NCBI RefSeq assembly: GCF_001758195.1
Contig: NZ_MASR01000002.1
Span: forward strand, 1 to 64,000
Length of the DNA stretch: 64,000 nucleotides
Direction: 5' to 3'
From: Pseudohongiella acticola
GTDB lineage: Bacteria; Pseudomonadota; Gammaproteobacteria; Pseudomonadales; Pseudohongiellaceae
Shown: one piece after another, positions 10,329-20,639 of the stretch
Numbering within the stretch: position 1 is the stretch's first letter
Layout: each line of letters opens with the position of its first letter
Made by a program: the position numbers and the translations under genes
Notes under the pieces: generated by a model
Seen by the model: the letters and a program-made list of their open reading frames with translations, nothing else
Databases searched by the model: none
What the model was told of the DNA's origin: nothing

Positions 10329-11867
10329 ATGTCACAACGCATTAAGTTCTCCGCATCGGAAAAACTGGTTTCCACCACGGACCTCAAGAGTACGATCAAA
10401 TACGCAAACCCGGAATTTATTGCCATCTCGGGCTTTACCGAGAAGGAACTGCTGGGTGCCACCCACAACGTCGTACGCCACCCGGATATGCCCAAAGACG
10501 CATTCAAGGCGTTGTGGGATACGATCCAGTCCGGGCGCCCGTGGATGGGCATGGTCAAGAACAAGTGCAAAAACGGCGATTACTATTGGGTCGACGCCTA
10601 CATCACACCGGTGCTGGTTAACGGCAAAGTGACCGGCTATCAGTCGGTACGCTCGAGTCCGGATGAGAGCGATGTCGCCCATGCGGAGTCTTTGTACAAA
10701 AAGCTGCGATCAGGGGCGTCCGTGCGTATGCAGTCGCTGTTGTCGTGGCGACAATCGTTGCTCGCGATTCAGGCGGTCAGCGCCGCTGCCGTCATTGCCG
10801 CACTCAGCCTGTTATCGGGCCCCCTGGCTCTGGTTCTGGCACTGGTTGCTGCCGGTGCCGGTGTCGCCGGTTGCGCCATGCAGCTGGCGCAGATGAATCC
10901 GTTGCTGCAGCGCTGCGAAAGCATCAGTCAGGATAAACTGGCACGCGCCGTGTATACCGGCCATAAAAATGAACTGGGCAGCATTGAGCTGGCACTGAAA
11001 TACCAGAACGCAAAGGCCAGCACCATTCTCAAACGCGTTGACGAATCTGCCACACGCCTGACAGCGCTGGCGAAACAGGCTACTGACTCCGTTGAAGTGA
11101 CTGATCAGGCCATCAACCAGCAACAACACGAACTCACTTCGGTGTCATCCGCCGTCACCGAGATGTCCAGCGCGATTGTGGAAGTATCCAGTAATACCGC
11201 GCGCACCTCGACTGCTGCTGAAGAGGCCGACAATTCCGTCGAACAGGGTCACAAATCGATTCAGGAAAGCCTGTCAGCGACCACCCTGCTGGCTGAGAAC
11301 ATTGATGACATTACCCAGCTTATCAACGGCCTTGGGACCGACAGCAAGGCCATCGGCTCGGTCATTGAAGTGATCAACGCCATTGCCGAACAGACCAACC
11401 TGTTGGCCCTGAACGCAGCCATTGAGGCGGCCCGTGCCGGAGAACAGGGCCGTGGCTTTGCCGTGGTCGCCGACGAAGTGCGTACATTGGCCCAGCGTAC
11501 GCAGAATTCCACGGTCGAGATCAAGGACATCATTTCACGCATCCAGAACAGCACCAACAGCTGTGTCGACAGCATCAGCGATGCCCAGAGTAAGGCACAG
11601 CAATGTGTCAGCTACAATCAGCAGGCTGGCCACTCCTACACCTCCATCAGCAAGGCGGTGTCCGATATCCGCAACATGGCCTTCCAGGTAGCCACCGCCG
11701 TCGAAGAACAAAGCGCTGTCGCCGAGGAAGTAAACCGCAACATCGTCAATATTCAGGGACAGTCTGAGAAGACCAGCGAGGCCTCCAAAGTCAATGCTGA
11801 CAGCAGCACTCGACTGGCCAAGGATATTGCCGCCATGCGCGAGATAGTGAAGCAGTTCAGCGCATGA
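10329..11867 (+). CDS. Aer-like PAS methyl-accepting chemotaxis protein
   Basis: A 512-residue receptor. The N-terminal PAS domain (about 10-115, with [26 protein letters not shown]) resembles Aer, which senses redox/oxygen through FAD. A hydrophobic hairpin (about 143-185) anchors it in the inner membrane. The cytoplasmic signalling tip carries the conserved [20 protein letters not shown] and [13 protein letters not shown], which contact CheA/CheW. It has no periplasmic ligand domain. It likely mediates energy taxis. It follows the c-di-GMP gene by 118 bp and no che genes are nearby. Confidence 0.9.
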   Translation: MSQRIKFSASEKLVSTTDLKSTIKYANPEFIAISGFTEKELLGATHNVVRHPDMPKDAFKALWDTIQSGRPWMGMVKNKCKNGDYYWVDAYITPVLVNGKVTGYQSVRSSPDESDVAHAESLYKKLRSGASVRMQSLLSWRQSLLAIQAVSAAAVIAALSLLSGPLALVLALVAAGAGVAGCAMQLAQMNPLLQRCESISQDKLARAVYTGHKNELGSIELALKYQNAKASTILKRVDESATRLTALAKQATDSVEVTDQAINQQQHELTSVSSAVTEMSSAIVEVSSNTARTSTAAEEADNSVEQGHKSIQESLSATTLLAENIDDITQLINGLGTDSKAIGSVIEVINAIAEQTNLLALNAAIEAARAGEQGRGFAVVADEVRTLAQRTQNSTVEIKDIISRIQNSTNSCVDSISDAQSKAQQCVSYNQQAGHSYTSISKAVSDIRNMAFQVATAVEEQSAVAEEVNRNIVNIQGQSEKTSEASKVNADSSTRLAKDIAAMREIVKQFSA

Positions 11868-12039
11868 GGCGCTTGTAGAGCTTAGGATAACGGTTAGCAC
11901 GAGCCTGGATAAAAATAGAGATTTGCATGCGGATGGCGACGGCGTCACCCATGATGTGAATCCATTCACTTTTGGTTTAGAATCGGTCTGTTGATATATT
12001 CGGCAAAATCAAGCCGCAGAATAACAAGAGACTTATTCC

Positions 12040-13206
12040 ATGCATTACCCGCAATTGAGTTTTGACCTGGACGAAACCCTGACCATGCTGCAACAGCAGG
12101 TCAGACAGTTTGCCGACCGCGAGATCGCCCCACGTGCCGCCGGGATCGATCAGGACAATGAATTCCCTGCCGATCTCTGGCGCAAAATGGGTGACCTGGG
12201 TTTGCTGGGTATTACCGTGTCTGAAGAGCACGGTGGCTCGGGCCTGGGTTATCTGGCGCATGTTATTGCTGCCGAGGAAATCAGTCGTGCTTCGGCCAGC
12301 GTCGGCCTCAGCTACGGCGCGCACTCCAATCTGTGTGTCAATCAGATCTACCGCAATGGCAATGACGCGCAAAAGCAGCGCTACCTGCCCGGCCTGGTCA
12401 GTGGTGAAGCCATAGGCGCACTGGCCATGAGCGAACACAATGCCGGCTCTGATGTGGTGAGCATGAAGCTCAGCGCCCGCAAGCAGGGAGATGTGTATGT
12501 TCTTAACGGCAGTAAAATGTGGATCACCAACGGGCCTGATGCCCATGTCTATGTGATCTATGCCCGCACCGATGCAGATGCCGGTGCCCATGGCATCACT
12601 GCCTTTCTGGTGGAACGTGACGCTCCCGGCTTCAGCCGCTCTCCCAAACTCGACAAACTCGGCATGCGCGGCTCCAATACCTGCGAACTGGTGTTCCAGG
12701 ACTGTGAAGTGCCGGCGGAAAATATTCTGGGTGTGGAGAACGGCGGCGTACGCGTGCTGATGAGTGGCCTGGATTATGAGCGCGTGGTTTTGTCCGGCGG
12801 CCCGCTGGGTATCATGCAGGCCTGTGTTGATGCCGTGCTGCCCTATATTCATGATCGCAAGCAGTTCGGTGAACCCATCGGCAACTTTCAGTTTATCCAG
12901 GGTAAAGTCGCTGACATGTATACCAATCTGAACGCCGCCCGCGCCTATGTCTATGCCGTGGCACGCGCCTGTGATCGCGGTGAAACCACCCGCAAGGACG
13001 CCGCCGGCGCCATCCTGTTCAGCTCCGACAAGGCCACACAACTGGCGCTGGAAGCAATACAGATACTGGGTGGCAACGGTTATATCAATGACTACCCTAC
13101 CGGGCGACTGCTGCGTGATGCCAAACTGTATGAGATCGGCGCCGGCACCCAGGAAATCCGCCGCATGCTGATAGGCCGTGAGCTGTTCCGGGAGACGCAG
13201 CCATGA
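12040..13206 (+). CDS. liuA: Isovaleryl-CoA dehydrogenase
   Basis: A 388-residue acyl-CoA dehydrogenase oxidising isovaleryl-CoA to 3-methylcrotonyl-CoA with FAD and ETF. Family segments include [83 protein letters not shown] and [14 protein letters not shown]. It is the first gene of a leucine-degradation operon, which fixes the substrate. Its TGA overlaps the ATG of the 37-codon repeat ORF. No liuR regulator is adjacent, unlike many gammaproteobacterial liu operons, and I could not assign a confident promoter in the 172 bp upstream. Confidence 0.94.
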   Translation: MHYPQLSFDLDETLTMLQQQVRQFADREIAPRAAGIDQDNEFPADLWRKMGDLGLLGITVSEEHGGSGLGYLAHVIAAEEISRASASVGLSYGAHSNLCVNQIYRNGNDAQKQRYLPGLVSGEAIGALAMSEHNAGSDVVSMKLSARKQGDVYVLNGSKMWITNGPDAHVYVIYARTDADAGAHGITAFLVERDAPGFSRSPKLDKLGMRGSNTCELVFQDCEVPAENILGVENGGVRVLMSGLDYERVVLSGGPLGIMQACVDAVLPYIHDRKQFGEPIGNFQFIQGKVADMYTNLNAARAYVYAVARACDRGETTRKDAAGAILFSSDKATQLALEAIQILGGNGYINDYPTGRLLRDAKLYEIGAGTQEIRRMLIGRELFRETQP

Positions 13207-13310
13207 GCGAGAAGACAGCCATGAGCGAGAAGGCAGCCATGAGCGAAAAGACAGCCCTGTGCGAAAAAGCAGCCCTGAGCGAAAAAACAGTCATGAGCGA
13301 GGTAAAGAGC
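13203..13310 (+). repeat. Six tandem 18-bp repeats between liuA and liuB
   Basis: Units start at 13203, 13221, 13239, 13257, 13275 and 13293, with consensus ATGAGCGAGAAGACAGCC. The first three are almost identical and the later ones diverge (CTGTGCGAAAAAGCAGCC and similar). Length changes by whole units would keep the bridging ORF in frame. Confidence 0.95.
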
Positions 13311-13316
13311 AGATGA
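13203..13316 (+). CDS. 37-codon ORF made of 18-bp repeats, bridging liuA and liuB
   Basis: The ATG overlaps the liuA stop (ATGA at 13203) and its TGA overlaps the liuB start (ATGA at 13313). It would give a 37-residue peptide of six near-identical six-residue units based on MSEKTA. Both junctions are translational-coupling arrangements. It could be a real peptide, or simply a translated spacer that keeps ribosomes flowing from liuA to liuB. I know no homologue. Confidence 0.5.
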   Translation: MSEKTAMSEKAAMSEKTALCEKAALSEKTVMSEVKSR

Positions 13317-14914
13317 CAACGCTGACCTCCGCCATCAGTCCGCAGAGCGAAGCGTTCGCGCACAACTATCAGCACCATTCCGCGTTGCGTGACGAATTAC
13401 AGGCACTTACCGCCACACTCGCGCTGGGCGGTGACCAGCGCTCACGCGAGCGCCATCAACAGCGCGGCAAACTGCTGCCACGCGAACGCATTGAAGCACT
13501 ACTGGACACCGGTTCGCCGTTTCTTGAACTGTCAGCACTGGCGGCGTATCAAGTGTATGACGACGACATTCCAGGTGCCGGCATGATCAGCGGTATCGGC
13601 ATGGTGTCGGGACAATGCTGCGTAATCGTTGCCAATGACGCCACGGTCAAAGGCGGTACCTATTATCCGCTGACCGTGAAAAAACACTTAAGGGCACAAC
13701 AGATTGCCGCCGAGAACCACCTGCCCTGCATTTATCTGGTCGATTCAGGCGGTGCCAACCTGCCGCATCAGGCAGAAGTGTTTCCGGACCGCGAACATTT
13801 TGGTCGCATCTTTTTTAATCAGGCACGGATGTCGGCAGCCGGTATTCCACAGATTGCCGCGGTAATGGGATCGTGCACGGCCGGTGGCGCTTACGTGCCA
13901 GCGATGGCCGATGAATCCATTATTGTCCGCGAACAGGGCACCATCTTTCTGGGTGGCCCGCCCCTGGTAAAAGCCGCCACCGGCGAAATCGTCAGCGCCG
14001 AAGACCTTGGCGGCGGCCTGGTACACAGTCAGATTTCAGGCGTGGCCGATCAGCTGGCTGACGATGACATGCATGCACTGGCATTGATCCGGCGTAGTAT
14101 GGCGCGCCTGAACCGGCCCGGGCACACTCTGGACCTGACTGCACCCGCGCCGCTGTTTGACAGCGACGAACTGCTCGGCATTGTGCCCGCAGATGTACGC
14201 CAGCCCTACGATGTACGTGAAGTCATTGCCCGCATTGTGGACGGCTCGGTGTTTGATGAATTCAAGCCCCTGTACGGCGCTACGCTGGTGTGCGGGTTCG
14301 CCGACATTCTGGGGCAAAGCGTCGGCATCATCGCCAACAACGGTATTCTGTTTTCCGAGAGCGCATTAAAAGGCAGCCACTTCATTCAGCTGTGCTGCCA
14401 ACGCAATATTCCGCTGGTGTTCCTGCAGAACATTACCGGGTTTATGGTCGGCAAAAAATACGAACACGAAGGCATTGCCAAGAACGGCGCCAAACTGGTC
14501 AACGCCGTCGCCACCGCCAATGTAGCCAAAGTAACGGTCTTGATTGGTGGCAGTTTTGGCGCCGGCAACTATGGCATGTGCGGCCGCGCCTACGATCCGC
14601 GTTTTCTGTGGACCTGGCCCAATGCCCGCATCTCGGTAATGGGCGGCGCCCAGGCCGCCGGTGTGCTGGCACAGATCAAGGCCGAGACACTGGCTGCGAA
14701 AAAACAGTCATGGACGGACGAGGAAGAGCAGCAGTTCAAGAAACCCATCGAAGACAAGTACGAACGCGAAGGCCACCCCTACTACGCCAGTGCGCGCCTG
14801 TGGGACGATGGCGTTATTGCGCAGACGGACACGCGTTTTGTGCTTGGGCTGTCGCTGTTTGCCGCGCAAAATGCACCGCGTCAGGACACGCAATTTGGTA
14901 TTTTCCGGATGTAG
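13313..14914 (+). CDS. liuB: Methylcrotonyl-CoA carboxylase, carboxyltransferase (beta) subunit
   Basis: A 533-residue carboxyltransferase subunit that moves CO2 from biotin on LiuD to 3-methylcrotonyl-CoA. I place the start at the ATG at 13313 ([15 protein letters not shown]), which gives normal family length; the in-frame extension to 13178 would translate the 18-bp repeats in a non-native frame. Family motifs include [85 protein letters not shown] and [20 protein letters not shown] lies about 10 nt upstream. Confidence 0.95.
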   Translation: MTTLTSAISPQSEAFAHNYQHHSALRDELQALTATLALGGDQRSRERHQQRGKLLPRERIEALLDTGSPFLELSALAAYQVYDDDIPGAGMISGIGMVSGQCCVIVANDATVKGGTYYPLTVKKHLRAQQIAAENHLPCIYLVDSGGANLPHQAEVFPDREHFGRIFFNQARMSAAGIPQIAAVMGSCTAGGAYVPAMADESIIVREQGTIFLGGPPLVKAATGEIVSAEDLGGGLVHSQISGVADQLADDDMHALALIRRSMARLNRPGHTLDLTAPAPLFDSDELLGIVPADVRQPYDVREVIARIVDGSVFDEFKPLYGATLVCGFADILGQSVGIIANNGILFSESALKGSHFIQLCCQRNIPLVFLQNITGFMVGKKYEHEGIAKNGAKLVNAVATANVAKVTVLIGGSFGAGNYGMCGRAYDPRFLWTWPNARISVMGGAQAAGVLAQIKAETLAAKKQSWTDEEEQQFKKPIEDKYEREGHPYYASARLWDDGVIAQTDTRFVLGLSLFAAQNAPRQDTQFGIFRM

Positions 14915-14967
14915 GCAAATTCCGCTATAACCGCGACGTAAATCCATAAAAACAATAAGGCATCGTT

Positions 14968-15840
14968 ATGACCACTGACAGCATTACCGCACCGCTGGAG
15001 ATAAGTCGCCCGCATGACGGGGTCACTGTGATCTGGCTGAACCGACCCAAAAAACACAATGCCATGACGCAGGCACTGATTGCTGATCTGCATGACGCCC
15101 TGACCACACTGGCAAAAGATGACAATACCCGCGTTGTGATTCTGGCGGGCCACGGCAAAAGCTTCTGCTCCGGGGCCGACCTGAATTACATGAAGTCGAT
15201 GGTTGATTTCAGCCACGAAGAAAATGTTGATGACGCCTGTCGCTTTGCTGCCATGCTGCAGGCACTGCATCAGTTCCCCAAACCGGTCATCGCTGCTCTG
15301 CATGGCAACATATTTGCCGGTGCCACCGGGCTGGCGGCCTGCTCCGATATTGTGATCGCGGCAGATGACGCTCGTTTTTGTGTCAGCGAAGTCAAGCTGG
15401 GGCTGGTACCGGCGGTGATCAGCCCCTATGTGGTTGCCCGTATTGGCGCGCACCAGGCACGACGTTACTTTCTGACCGCCGAGGTGTTCAGTGCCGACGC
15501 TGCCGAACGTGCCGGCCTGGTTCACCGTTGTGTGCCGGCAGACACGCTGATGAACGAGGTCATGGACACCGCGATGATGTTGTTGAACAACGCACCCCGC
15601 GCCATGACCACCACCAAGAGCCTGATCAATTACCTGGTGCCGGTACCGTCCTCACGTGAAATAACCGATTACACCGCAGCGTTGATCGCACGCGTGCGTA
15701 CGGGTCAGGAGGCCCAGAATGGTCTACAGGCATTCCTGGACAAGCAACCAGCACCATGGGCTGAACCTCAAGCCACGGGGAAACACACCACCACAGGCTC
15801 CGACTGGACGTCGACCGCTGCGGATAAAAGCAAACCATGA
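14968..15840 (+). CDS. liuC: Methylglutaconyl-CoA hydratase (enoyl-CoA hydratase family)
   Basis: A 290-residue crotonase-fold enzyme hydrating 3-methylglutaconyl-CoA to HMG-CoA. It has LNRPKKHNAMTQALI, the oxyanion-hole region GKSFCSGADLNYM and HGNIFAGATGLAACSDI. The catalytic-face EVKLGLVPAVISPYV fits the LiuC subgroup, and the operon position settles the substrate. The last 35 or so residues, rich in Thr/Ser/Ala, extend beyond the usual crotonase end. AAGG precedes the ATG by 8 nt and the stop overlaps the liuD start. Confidence 0.92.
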   Translation: MTTDSITAPLEISRPHDGVTVIWLNRPKKHNAMTQALIADLHDALTTLAKDDNTRVVILAGHGKSFCSGADLNYMKSMVDFSHEENVDDACRFAAMLQALHQFPKPVIAALHGNIFAGATGLAACSDIVIAADDARFCVSEVKLGLVPAVISPYVVARIGAHQARRYFLTAEVFSADAAERAGLVHRCVPADTLMNEVMDTAMMLLNNAPRAMTTTKSLINYLVPVPSSREITDYTAALIARVRTGQEAQNGLQAFLDKQPAPWAEPQATGKHTTTGSDWTSTAADKSKP

Positions 15841-17645
15841 TAGAACGCTTATTGATCATCAATCGCGGTGAAATCGCCTGCCGCATCCTGCGCACCGCTC
15901 AGCAGCTGGGTATTCGATGCGCAGCCGTGTATTCACCGGCAGACGGCAAAGCCCTGCATGTGCAACTGGCGGATGATGCCTTTGCCCTGCGCGGCAATGC
16001 CGCCAGCGACAGTTATCTGGACGCTGAGCAGATACTGGCCATTGCCGCTGACTGGGGCGCAGACGCCATCCATCCCGGTTACGGTTTTTTGTCGGAGAAC
16101 AGTGAATTCGCCCGCGCCGTAGCAGCGGCCGGCATACGCTTTGTTGGTCCGGGTGCCGATGCCATTGCCGCCATGGGTTCCAAGGCGCGCGCAAAACAGT
16201 TGATGACTGACGCCGGTGTGCCCCTGTTGCCGGGCTACCATGGTGACGACCAGAGTGTGGATGGCTTGCGCCGCGAAGCGGACAAAGCCGGGTATCCGGT
16301 GTTGCTGAAAGCGGTATCAGGTGGCGGCGGCCGTGGCCTGCGCGTAGTGAATTCGGCGGCAGAAATGGAGGAAGCTCTGGCTGCCGTGCAGCGCGAAGCA
16401 CAAGCCGCCTTTGGCGACAGCCGCGTGCTGCTGGAGAAATATCTGACGCAGGCTCGGCATGTGGAGATCCAGATTTTTGCCGACGACCATGGCCACTGTG
16501 TGCACCTGCATGAGCGCGACTGTTCGGTGCAGCGTCGGCACCAGAAACTGATCGAAGAAGCCCCTGCCCCCGGCCTTGATGACAGCACTCGCGATGCCAT
16601 GGGCGCGGCAGCGGTACGTGCCGCCACCAGCATTGGTTATTCCGGTGCCGGCACGGTCGAGTTTCTGTATCAGGACGGCGCGTTCTATTTCCTGGAAATG
16701 AATACCCGCCTGCAGGTGGAACACCCGGTAACCGAATGCATCACCGGACTGGACCTGGTGGCCTGGCAATTGCGCGTGGCCAGTGGTGAAACCCTGCCCC
16801 TGGCGCAGGCCGATATCCCGCGTCGGGGCTGGGCCATTGAAGCCCGCATCAATGCCGAATCCGGCGCCCCGGATTTTTTGCCATCAACCGGCATGATCAA
16901 CGAACTGAACTGGCCTCAGGGTGAGACACTGCGGGTGGATTCCGGGTTTCGCAGCGGTGATCGTGTCAGCGTATTTTACGACAGCATGCTGGGCAAACTT
17001 ATTGCCTCAGCACCCAACCGCGCAGAAGCGATTGAGGAACTGTCGCAGGCATTGGCGCAACTGCAGATTGCCGGCATCAGTCACAATGCCGACTTCCTCG
17101 GTGCCGTACTCGACTCACCCGCCTTCAGGCAGGCGAGCTTGCACACTGGATTCCTGGCAGAGCATCAGCAAGACATCGCGGTCGCGCTGGTGCGACGGCA
17201 GCGCAGCAGATCAGCGTCACTGTCGCACCACAAGCCTGCCTGGGGCGCACTGAGCGGCTGGCGGCAGAATCAGGGTCAGCGTCAGGCCTTTGTGCAGCAA
17301 TACCATCTGCGACCGCTGTATGCCGGTGGCGCGGCGTCGGCGGCGACTGATATCAATACCCTCTTTACGGGAACAGGCGGTGGCCCGGGTGCAGCCCAAC
17401 AGGCCCTGAAAGCCCCCCTGCCCGGTCGTGTTATCAAGCTGTTTGTTAATGCAGGCGACCCGGTAGTGGCGGGTCAGCCGCTGCTGGTCATGGAAGCGAT
17501 GAAGATGGAACATACGTTAAGGGCCAGCGCCGACTGCAACATCGACACAGTACAGTGTGAAGCCGATGCGATGGTACAGCCGGATCAACTGCTGATGACC
17601 TTTACCGCAAACGATGAGGCCAGTGGAGCCGCCAATGAACACTAG
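15837..17645 (+). CDS. liuD: Methylcrotonyl-CoA carboxylase, biotin-carboxylase/carrier (alpha) subunit
   Basis: A 602-residue subunit that carboxylates its own biotin with ATP and bicarbonate. It starts with the biotin-carboxylase N-domain (RLLIINRGEIACRILRTA). The ATP-grasp region follows (GGGGRGLRVV, HERDCSVQRRHQKLIEEAPAP, FLEMNTRLQVEHPVTE). The C-terminal biotinyl domain carries MEAMKMEH with the acceptor Lys556. It is somewhat shorter than the usual 650-670 residues, mainly between the carboxylase and biotinyl domains. Its ATG overlaps the liuC stop (ATGA). Confidence 0.95.
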   Translation: MIERLLIINRGEIACRILRTAQQLGIRCAAVYSPADGKALHVQLADDAFALRGNAASDSYLDAEQILAIAADWGADAIHPGYGFLSENSEFARAVAAAGIRFVGPGADAIAAMGSKARAKQLMTDAGVPLLPGYHGDDQSVDGLRREADKAGYPVLLKAVSGGGGRGLRVVNSAAEMEEALAAVQREAQAAFGDSRVLLEKYLTQARHVEIQIFADDHGHCVHLHERDCSVQRRHQKLIEEAPAPGLDDSTRDAMGAAAVRAATSIGYSGAGTVEFLYQDGAFYFLEMNTRLQVEHPVTECITGLDLVAWQLRVASGETLPLAQADIPRRGWAIEARINAESGAPDFLPSTGMINELNWPQGETLRVDSGFRSGDRVSVFYDSMLGKLIASAPNRAEAIEELSQALAQLQIAGISHNADFLGAVLDSPAFRQASLHTGFLAEHQQDIAVALVRRQRSRSASLSHHKPAWGALSGWRQNQGQRQAFVQQYHLRPLYAGGAASAATDINTLFTGTGGGPGAAQQALKAPLPGRVIKLFVNAGDPVVAGQPLLVMEAMKMEHTLRASADCNIDTVQCEADAMVQPDQLLMTFTANDEASGAANEH

Positions 17646-18576
17646 AACGGACCTGGCACTGTCAACGTTGCAGGGACAACGCGTCAGCATTGTCGAGATG
17701 GGCGCACGCGATGGTCTGCAGAATGAAACCACCCAGCTGAGCGCAAACGTCAAGGCGGGTCTGGTGGATCGTCTGGCTGCCTCGGGCCTGCAGCGCATCG
17801 AGACTGGCAGTTTCGTCTCCCCCAAATGGATTCCGCAGATGGCAGACTCTGACCAGGTATTTGCTGCTATCACCCGACTGCCCGGTGTGCGCTACAGTGC
17901 ACTGACACCCAACATGCAGGGTTTTGAACGCGCAATGCAGGCCGGCGTCGATGAAGTGGCAGTATTCGCCGCGGCCTCTGAAATGTTCAGCCAGAAAAAT
18001 ATCAATTGCAGCATTCAGGAAAGCATTCGGCGGTTTACCGAAGTCTGCGCAGCAGCGAAGTCAGCGGGTATTCCGGTACGGGGTTATGTGTCCTGTGCCA
18101 TGGGCTGTCCTTATCAGGGCGACGTATCGGCAGAGGATGTTGCCATGGCGGTGCGTGAGCTGATGGCACTGGGCTGTTATGAAGTGTCCATTGGCGACAC
18201 CATTGGCACCGGCACACCTCACCATGTGCAGTCGGTGTTGTCACGCTGCCTGCAGGAAACCGGCCCGGCGCAACTGGCCATGCATTTCCATGACACTTAC
18301 GGGCAGGCACTGGCCAATCTGACAGCCGGCCTGCAACTTGGCCTGCGTACCATTGATGCCTCGGTGGCCGGTCTCGGTGGTTGCCCCTACGCTCAGGGCG
18401 CCAGTGGCAATGTTGCCACGGAGGATGTGCTGTTCATGTTGCAGGGCCTGGGCATGGAGACTGGTATCGACCTGCCACGTCTGATTGATACCAGCCACTG
18501 GATCTGTACGCAGCTCAATCGACGCAACCAGTCCAGGGTATCGTTGGCCGGGTTACCGGTCGCACGCGGGATCTGA
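17635..18576 (+). CDS. liuE: Hydroxymethylglutaryl-CoA lyase
   Basis: A 313-residue TIM-barrel lyase splitting HMG-CoA into acetyl-CoA and acetoacetate, the last step specific to leucine breakdown. Motifs are VEMGARDGLQNE near the N-terminus, FVSPKWIPQMAD, and the C-terminal VAGLGGCPYAQGASGNVATED with the catalytic-loop cysteine. I prefer the ATG at 17635, with GGAG about 7 nt upstream. An in-frame ATG at 17614 would add seven residues and deepen the overlap with liuD. Confidence 0.94.
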   Translation: MNTRTDLALSTLQGQRVSIVEMGARDGLQNETTQLSANVKAGLVDRLAASGLQRIETGSFVSPKWIPQMADSDQVFAAITRLPGVRYSALTPNMQGFERAMQAGVDEVAVFAAASEMFSQKNINCSIQESIRRFTEVCAAAKSAGIPVRGYVSCAMGCPYQGDVSAEDVAMAVRELMALGCYEVSIGDTIGTGTPHHVQSVLSRCLQETGPAQLAMHFHDTYGQALANLTAGLQLGLRTIDASVAGLGGCPYAQGASGNVATEDVLFMLQGLGMETGIDLPRLIDTSHWICTQLNRRNQSRVSLAGLPVARGI

Positions 18577-18579
18577 ATC

Positions 18580-20556
18580 ATGACAACCACCATAACCAAC
18601 AGCGCAGAACGGATGAGCCCGGCGCGGTTCACTATAAAAACAGCGGCACCCGGTGACTGTCACCTGGTCGATTTTATCCACTGGCTGAATAAGACCCAGC
18701 GGCTTCAGCTTGACAGTTATGCCGCCGTCCATCGCTGGAGCGTGCAGAACCGGGAAGCATTCTGGCACACCTGCCTGGATTTCACCGGCATTGAAACTGA
18801 CGCCCCCGCCCATGCCAGAACGCTTAAACCTGGTCAGCAGATATGGCTGGACCAATGGTTTCCCGAGCATCAACTGAATTACGCAGGCAACCTGCTGCGC
18901 TTTCGTGATGACAAAACGGCCTTGATCTTCAGTGACGAACACAACAACCGCCAGTCATTGAGCTATGCCGAGCTCTATCAGCAGGTGTCGCAGCTGCAGC
19001 GCTGGTTGCTGGCCCAGGGCGTGATTGCCGGTGATCGGGTCGCCGGTTTTGCTGCCAACCGAATTGAAACCGTGGTCGCTATGCTGGCCAGCGCGTCCAT
19101 CGGTGCGATCTGGTCATCGTGTTCACCGGATTTTGGTGTCGGCGGCATACTGGACCGATTCACCCAGATTGAACCGACAGTACTTTTTGCCGTCAGCAGT
19201 CACTGTTATGCCGGGCGCATCAACAGGCATCAGGCAGTGCTGGAGAAACTGATGGCGGGTCTGCCATCGCTGCGACAGGTGGTATTGCTACCTGACCTGT
19301 ACGAGGCCGGCGCTGACGATCCCGTGGGACATAGCGACGTTGTGCACTGGCGCGACGCCCTGGCCGGAGAACTGGCAGCGGAAATGACCTTTGCTGCCCT
19401 GCCGTTCGCGCATCCACTGTTTATCATGTATTCATCCGGCACCACCGGCGTCCCCAAATGCATCGTGCACAGTGCCGGCGGTACGCTGTTGCAGCATCGC
19501 AAGGAACATCACCTGCACCTGAACCTGCAGCGTGATGACGTGCTGTTCTATTTCACCACTTGCGGCTGGATGATGTGGAACTGGCTAGTCAGTGGTCTGG
19601 CCTCAGGCGCAACACTGGTGCTGTACGATGGGTCGCCGTTTCATCCCAAACCCTCAATACTGTTTGACCTGGCAGAAGATACCGGCGTCACGATTTTTGG
19701 CACCTCGGCCAAGTACCTGTCGGCAGCAGAAAAAGCCGGTGTCCAGCCACAGCAGACTCATGCCCTGCCGCATCTGCACACCCTGCTCTCCACCGGTTCA
19801 CCGCTGAACGCAGAAGGCTTTGATTACGTTTACCAGCAGGTGAAGGGCGACATCAGTCTGCAGTCGATTTCCGGCGGTACTGATATCATCTCCTGCTTTG
19901 TGCTCGGCAGTCCGTTGTTGCCGGTATACCGTGGCGAGATTCAGTGTGCTGGCCTGGGCATGGATGTAAAGGTCTACAACCAGGCCGGCAAACCGGTGTC
20001 GCAGGAAAAAGGCGAACTGGTGTGCCAGCAGTCCTTTCCCAGCATGCCCACCGGCTTTTGGCAGGATCCGGAGCATGAGAAGTACCAGGCGGCATACTTC
20101 GCGCGCTTCGATAACATATGGACCCACGGCGATTACGCTGAACAGACTGCACATGGCGGCTGGATTATTTACGGTCGTTCAGACACGGTGTTGAACCCTG
20201 GCGGCGTGCGCATTGGCACTGCTGAAATCTATCGCCAGGTGGAACAATTAGCACAGGTACTTGAGAGTGTAGCCGTGGGTCAGGAGTGGGAGGGCGATGT
20301 GCGCATTGTGCTGTTTGTACGCCTGCAGGCCGATGCCACACTGGACGATGAGCTGATTGGCACGATCAAGCTCAGTATTCGCAACGGTGCGTCACCGCGC
20401 CACGTACCTGCCGTCATCCGTCAGGTCACCGACATACCCCGCACCCTCAATGGCAAGATTGCCGAGATCGCAGTGCGTGAAACCCTGCACGGCCGCCCCG
20501 TCAACAACAGAGATGCTCTCGCCAACCCCGATGCGCTGAAAGAATTTGAGGCCTAA
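18580..20556 (+). CDS. aacS: Acetoacetyl-CoA synthetase
   Basis: A 658-residue ANL-superfamily adenylating enzyme activating acetoacetate to its CoA thioester. The N-terminal block [14 protein letters not shown] is specific to acetoacetyl-CoA synthetases. The AMP-binding loop reads [18 protein letters not shown], followed by [10 protein letters not shown] and [11 protein letters not shown]. The C-terminal lysine motif is TLNGKIAE. It begins 3 bp after liuE. Thus acetoacetate made by LiuE is salvaged here rather than by a CoA transferase. The operon ends at a palindromic repeat. Confidence 0.95.
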   Translation: MTTTITNSAERMSPARFTIKTAAPGDCHLVDFIHWLNKTQRLQLDSYAAVHRWSVQNREAFWHTCLDFTGIETDAPAHARTLKPGQQIWLDQWFPEHQLNYAGNLLRFRDDKTALIFSDEHNNRQSLSYAELYQQVSQLQRWLLAQGVIAGDRVAGFAANRIETVVAMLASASIGAIWSSCSPDFGVGGILDRFTQIEPTVLFAVSSHCYAGRINRHQAVLEKLMAGLPSLRQVVLLPDLYEAGADDPVGHSDVVHWRDALAGELAAEMTFAALPFAHPLFIMYSSGTTGVPKCIVHSAGGTLLQHRKEHHLHLNLQRDDVLFYFTTCGWMMWNWLVSGLASGATLVLYDGSPFHPKPSILFDLAEDTGVTIFGTSAKYLSAAEKAGVQPQQTHALPHLHTLLSTGSPLNAEGFDYVYQQVKGDISLQSISGGTDIISCFVLGSPLLPVYRGEIQCAGLGMDVKVYNQAGKPVSQEKGELVCQQSFPSMPTGFWQDPEHEKYQAAYFARFDNIWTHGDYAEQTAHGGWIIYGRSDTVLNPGGVRIGTAEIYRQVEQLAQVLESVAVGQEWEGDVRIVLFVRLQADATLDDELIGTIKLSIRNGASPRHVPAVIRQVTDIPRTLNGKIAEIAVRETLHGRPVNNRDALANPDALKEFEA

Positions 20557-20567
20557 AAAGAAAGAAA

Positions 20568-20635
20568 AGAAAGGGGACGGAGGGAATACTTTTTGACCAT
20601 AGGTGGTCAAAAAGTATTCCCTCCGTCCCCTTTCT
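20568..20635. repeat. REP-like palindrome, copy 3, between convergent operons
   Basis: Perfect 32-bp inverted repeat (20568-20599 against 20604-20635, loop TAGG), with the same GGGGACGGAGGGAATAC core and inner GACCA/TGGTC as the 3.79-kb copy. It lies exactly between the convergent ends of aacS and mtnC. It can fold in either RNA strand and probably separates the two operons transcriptionally. Confidence 0.9.
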
Positions 20636-20639
20636 TTCT

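Noticed and set aside
11977-13041. 354-codon open frame antisense to liuA
   Set aside because: Composition (Ala/Gly/His-rich, no domain) and full overlap with a certain acyl-CoA dehydrogenase gene show a GC-rich shadow frame.
13178-13312. N-terminal extension of LiuB through the 18-bp repeats
   Set aside because: It would be an odd Ser/His/Glu/Arg repeat, while the repeats are coherent in the other frame and the ATG at 13313 gives the normal length.
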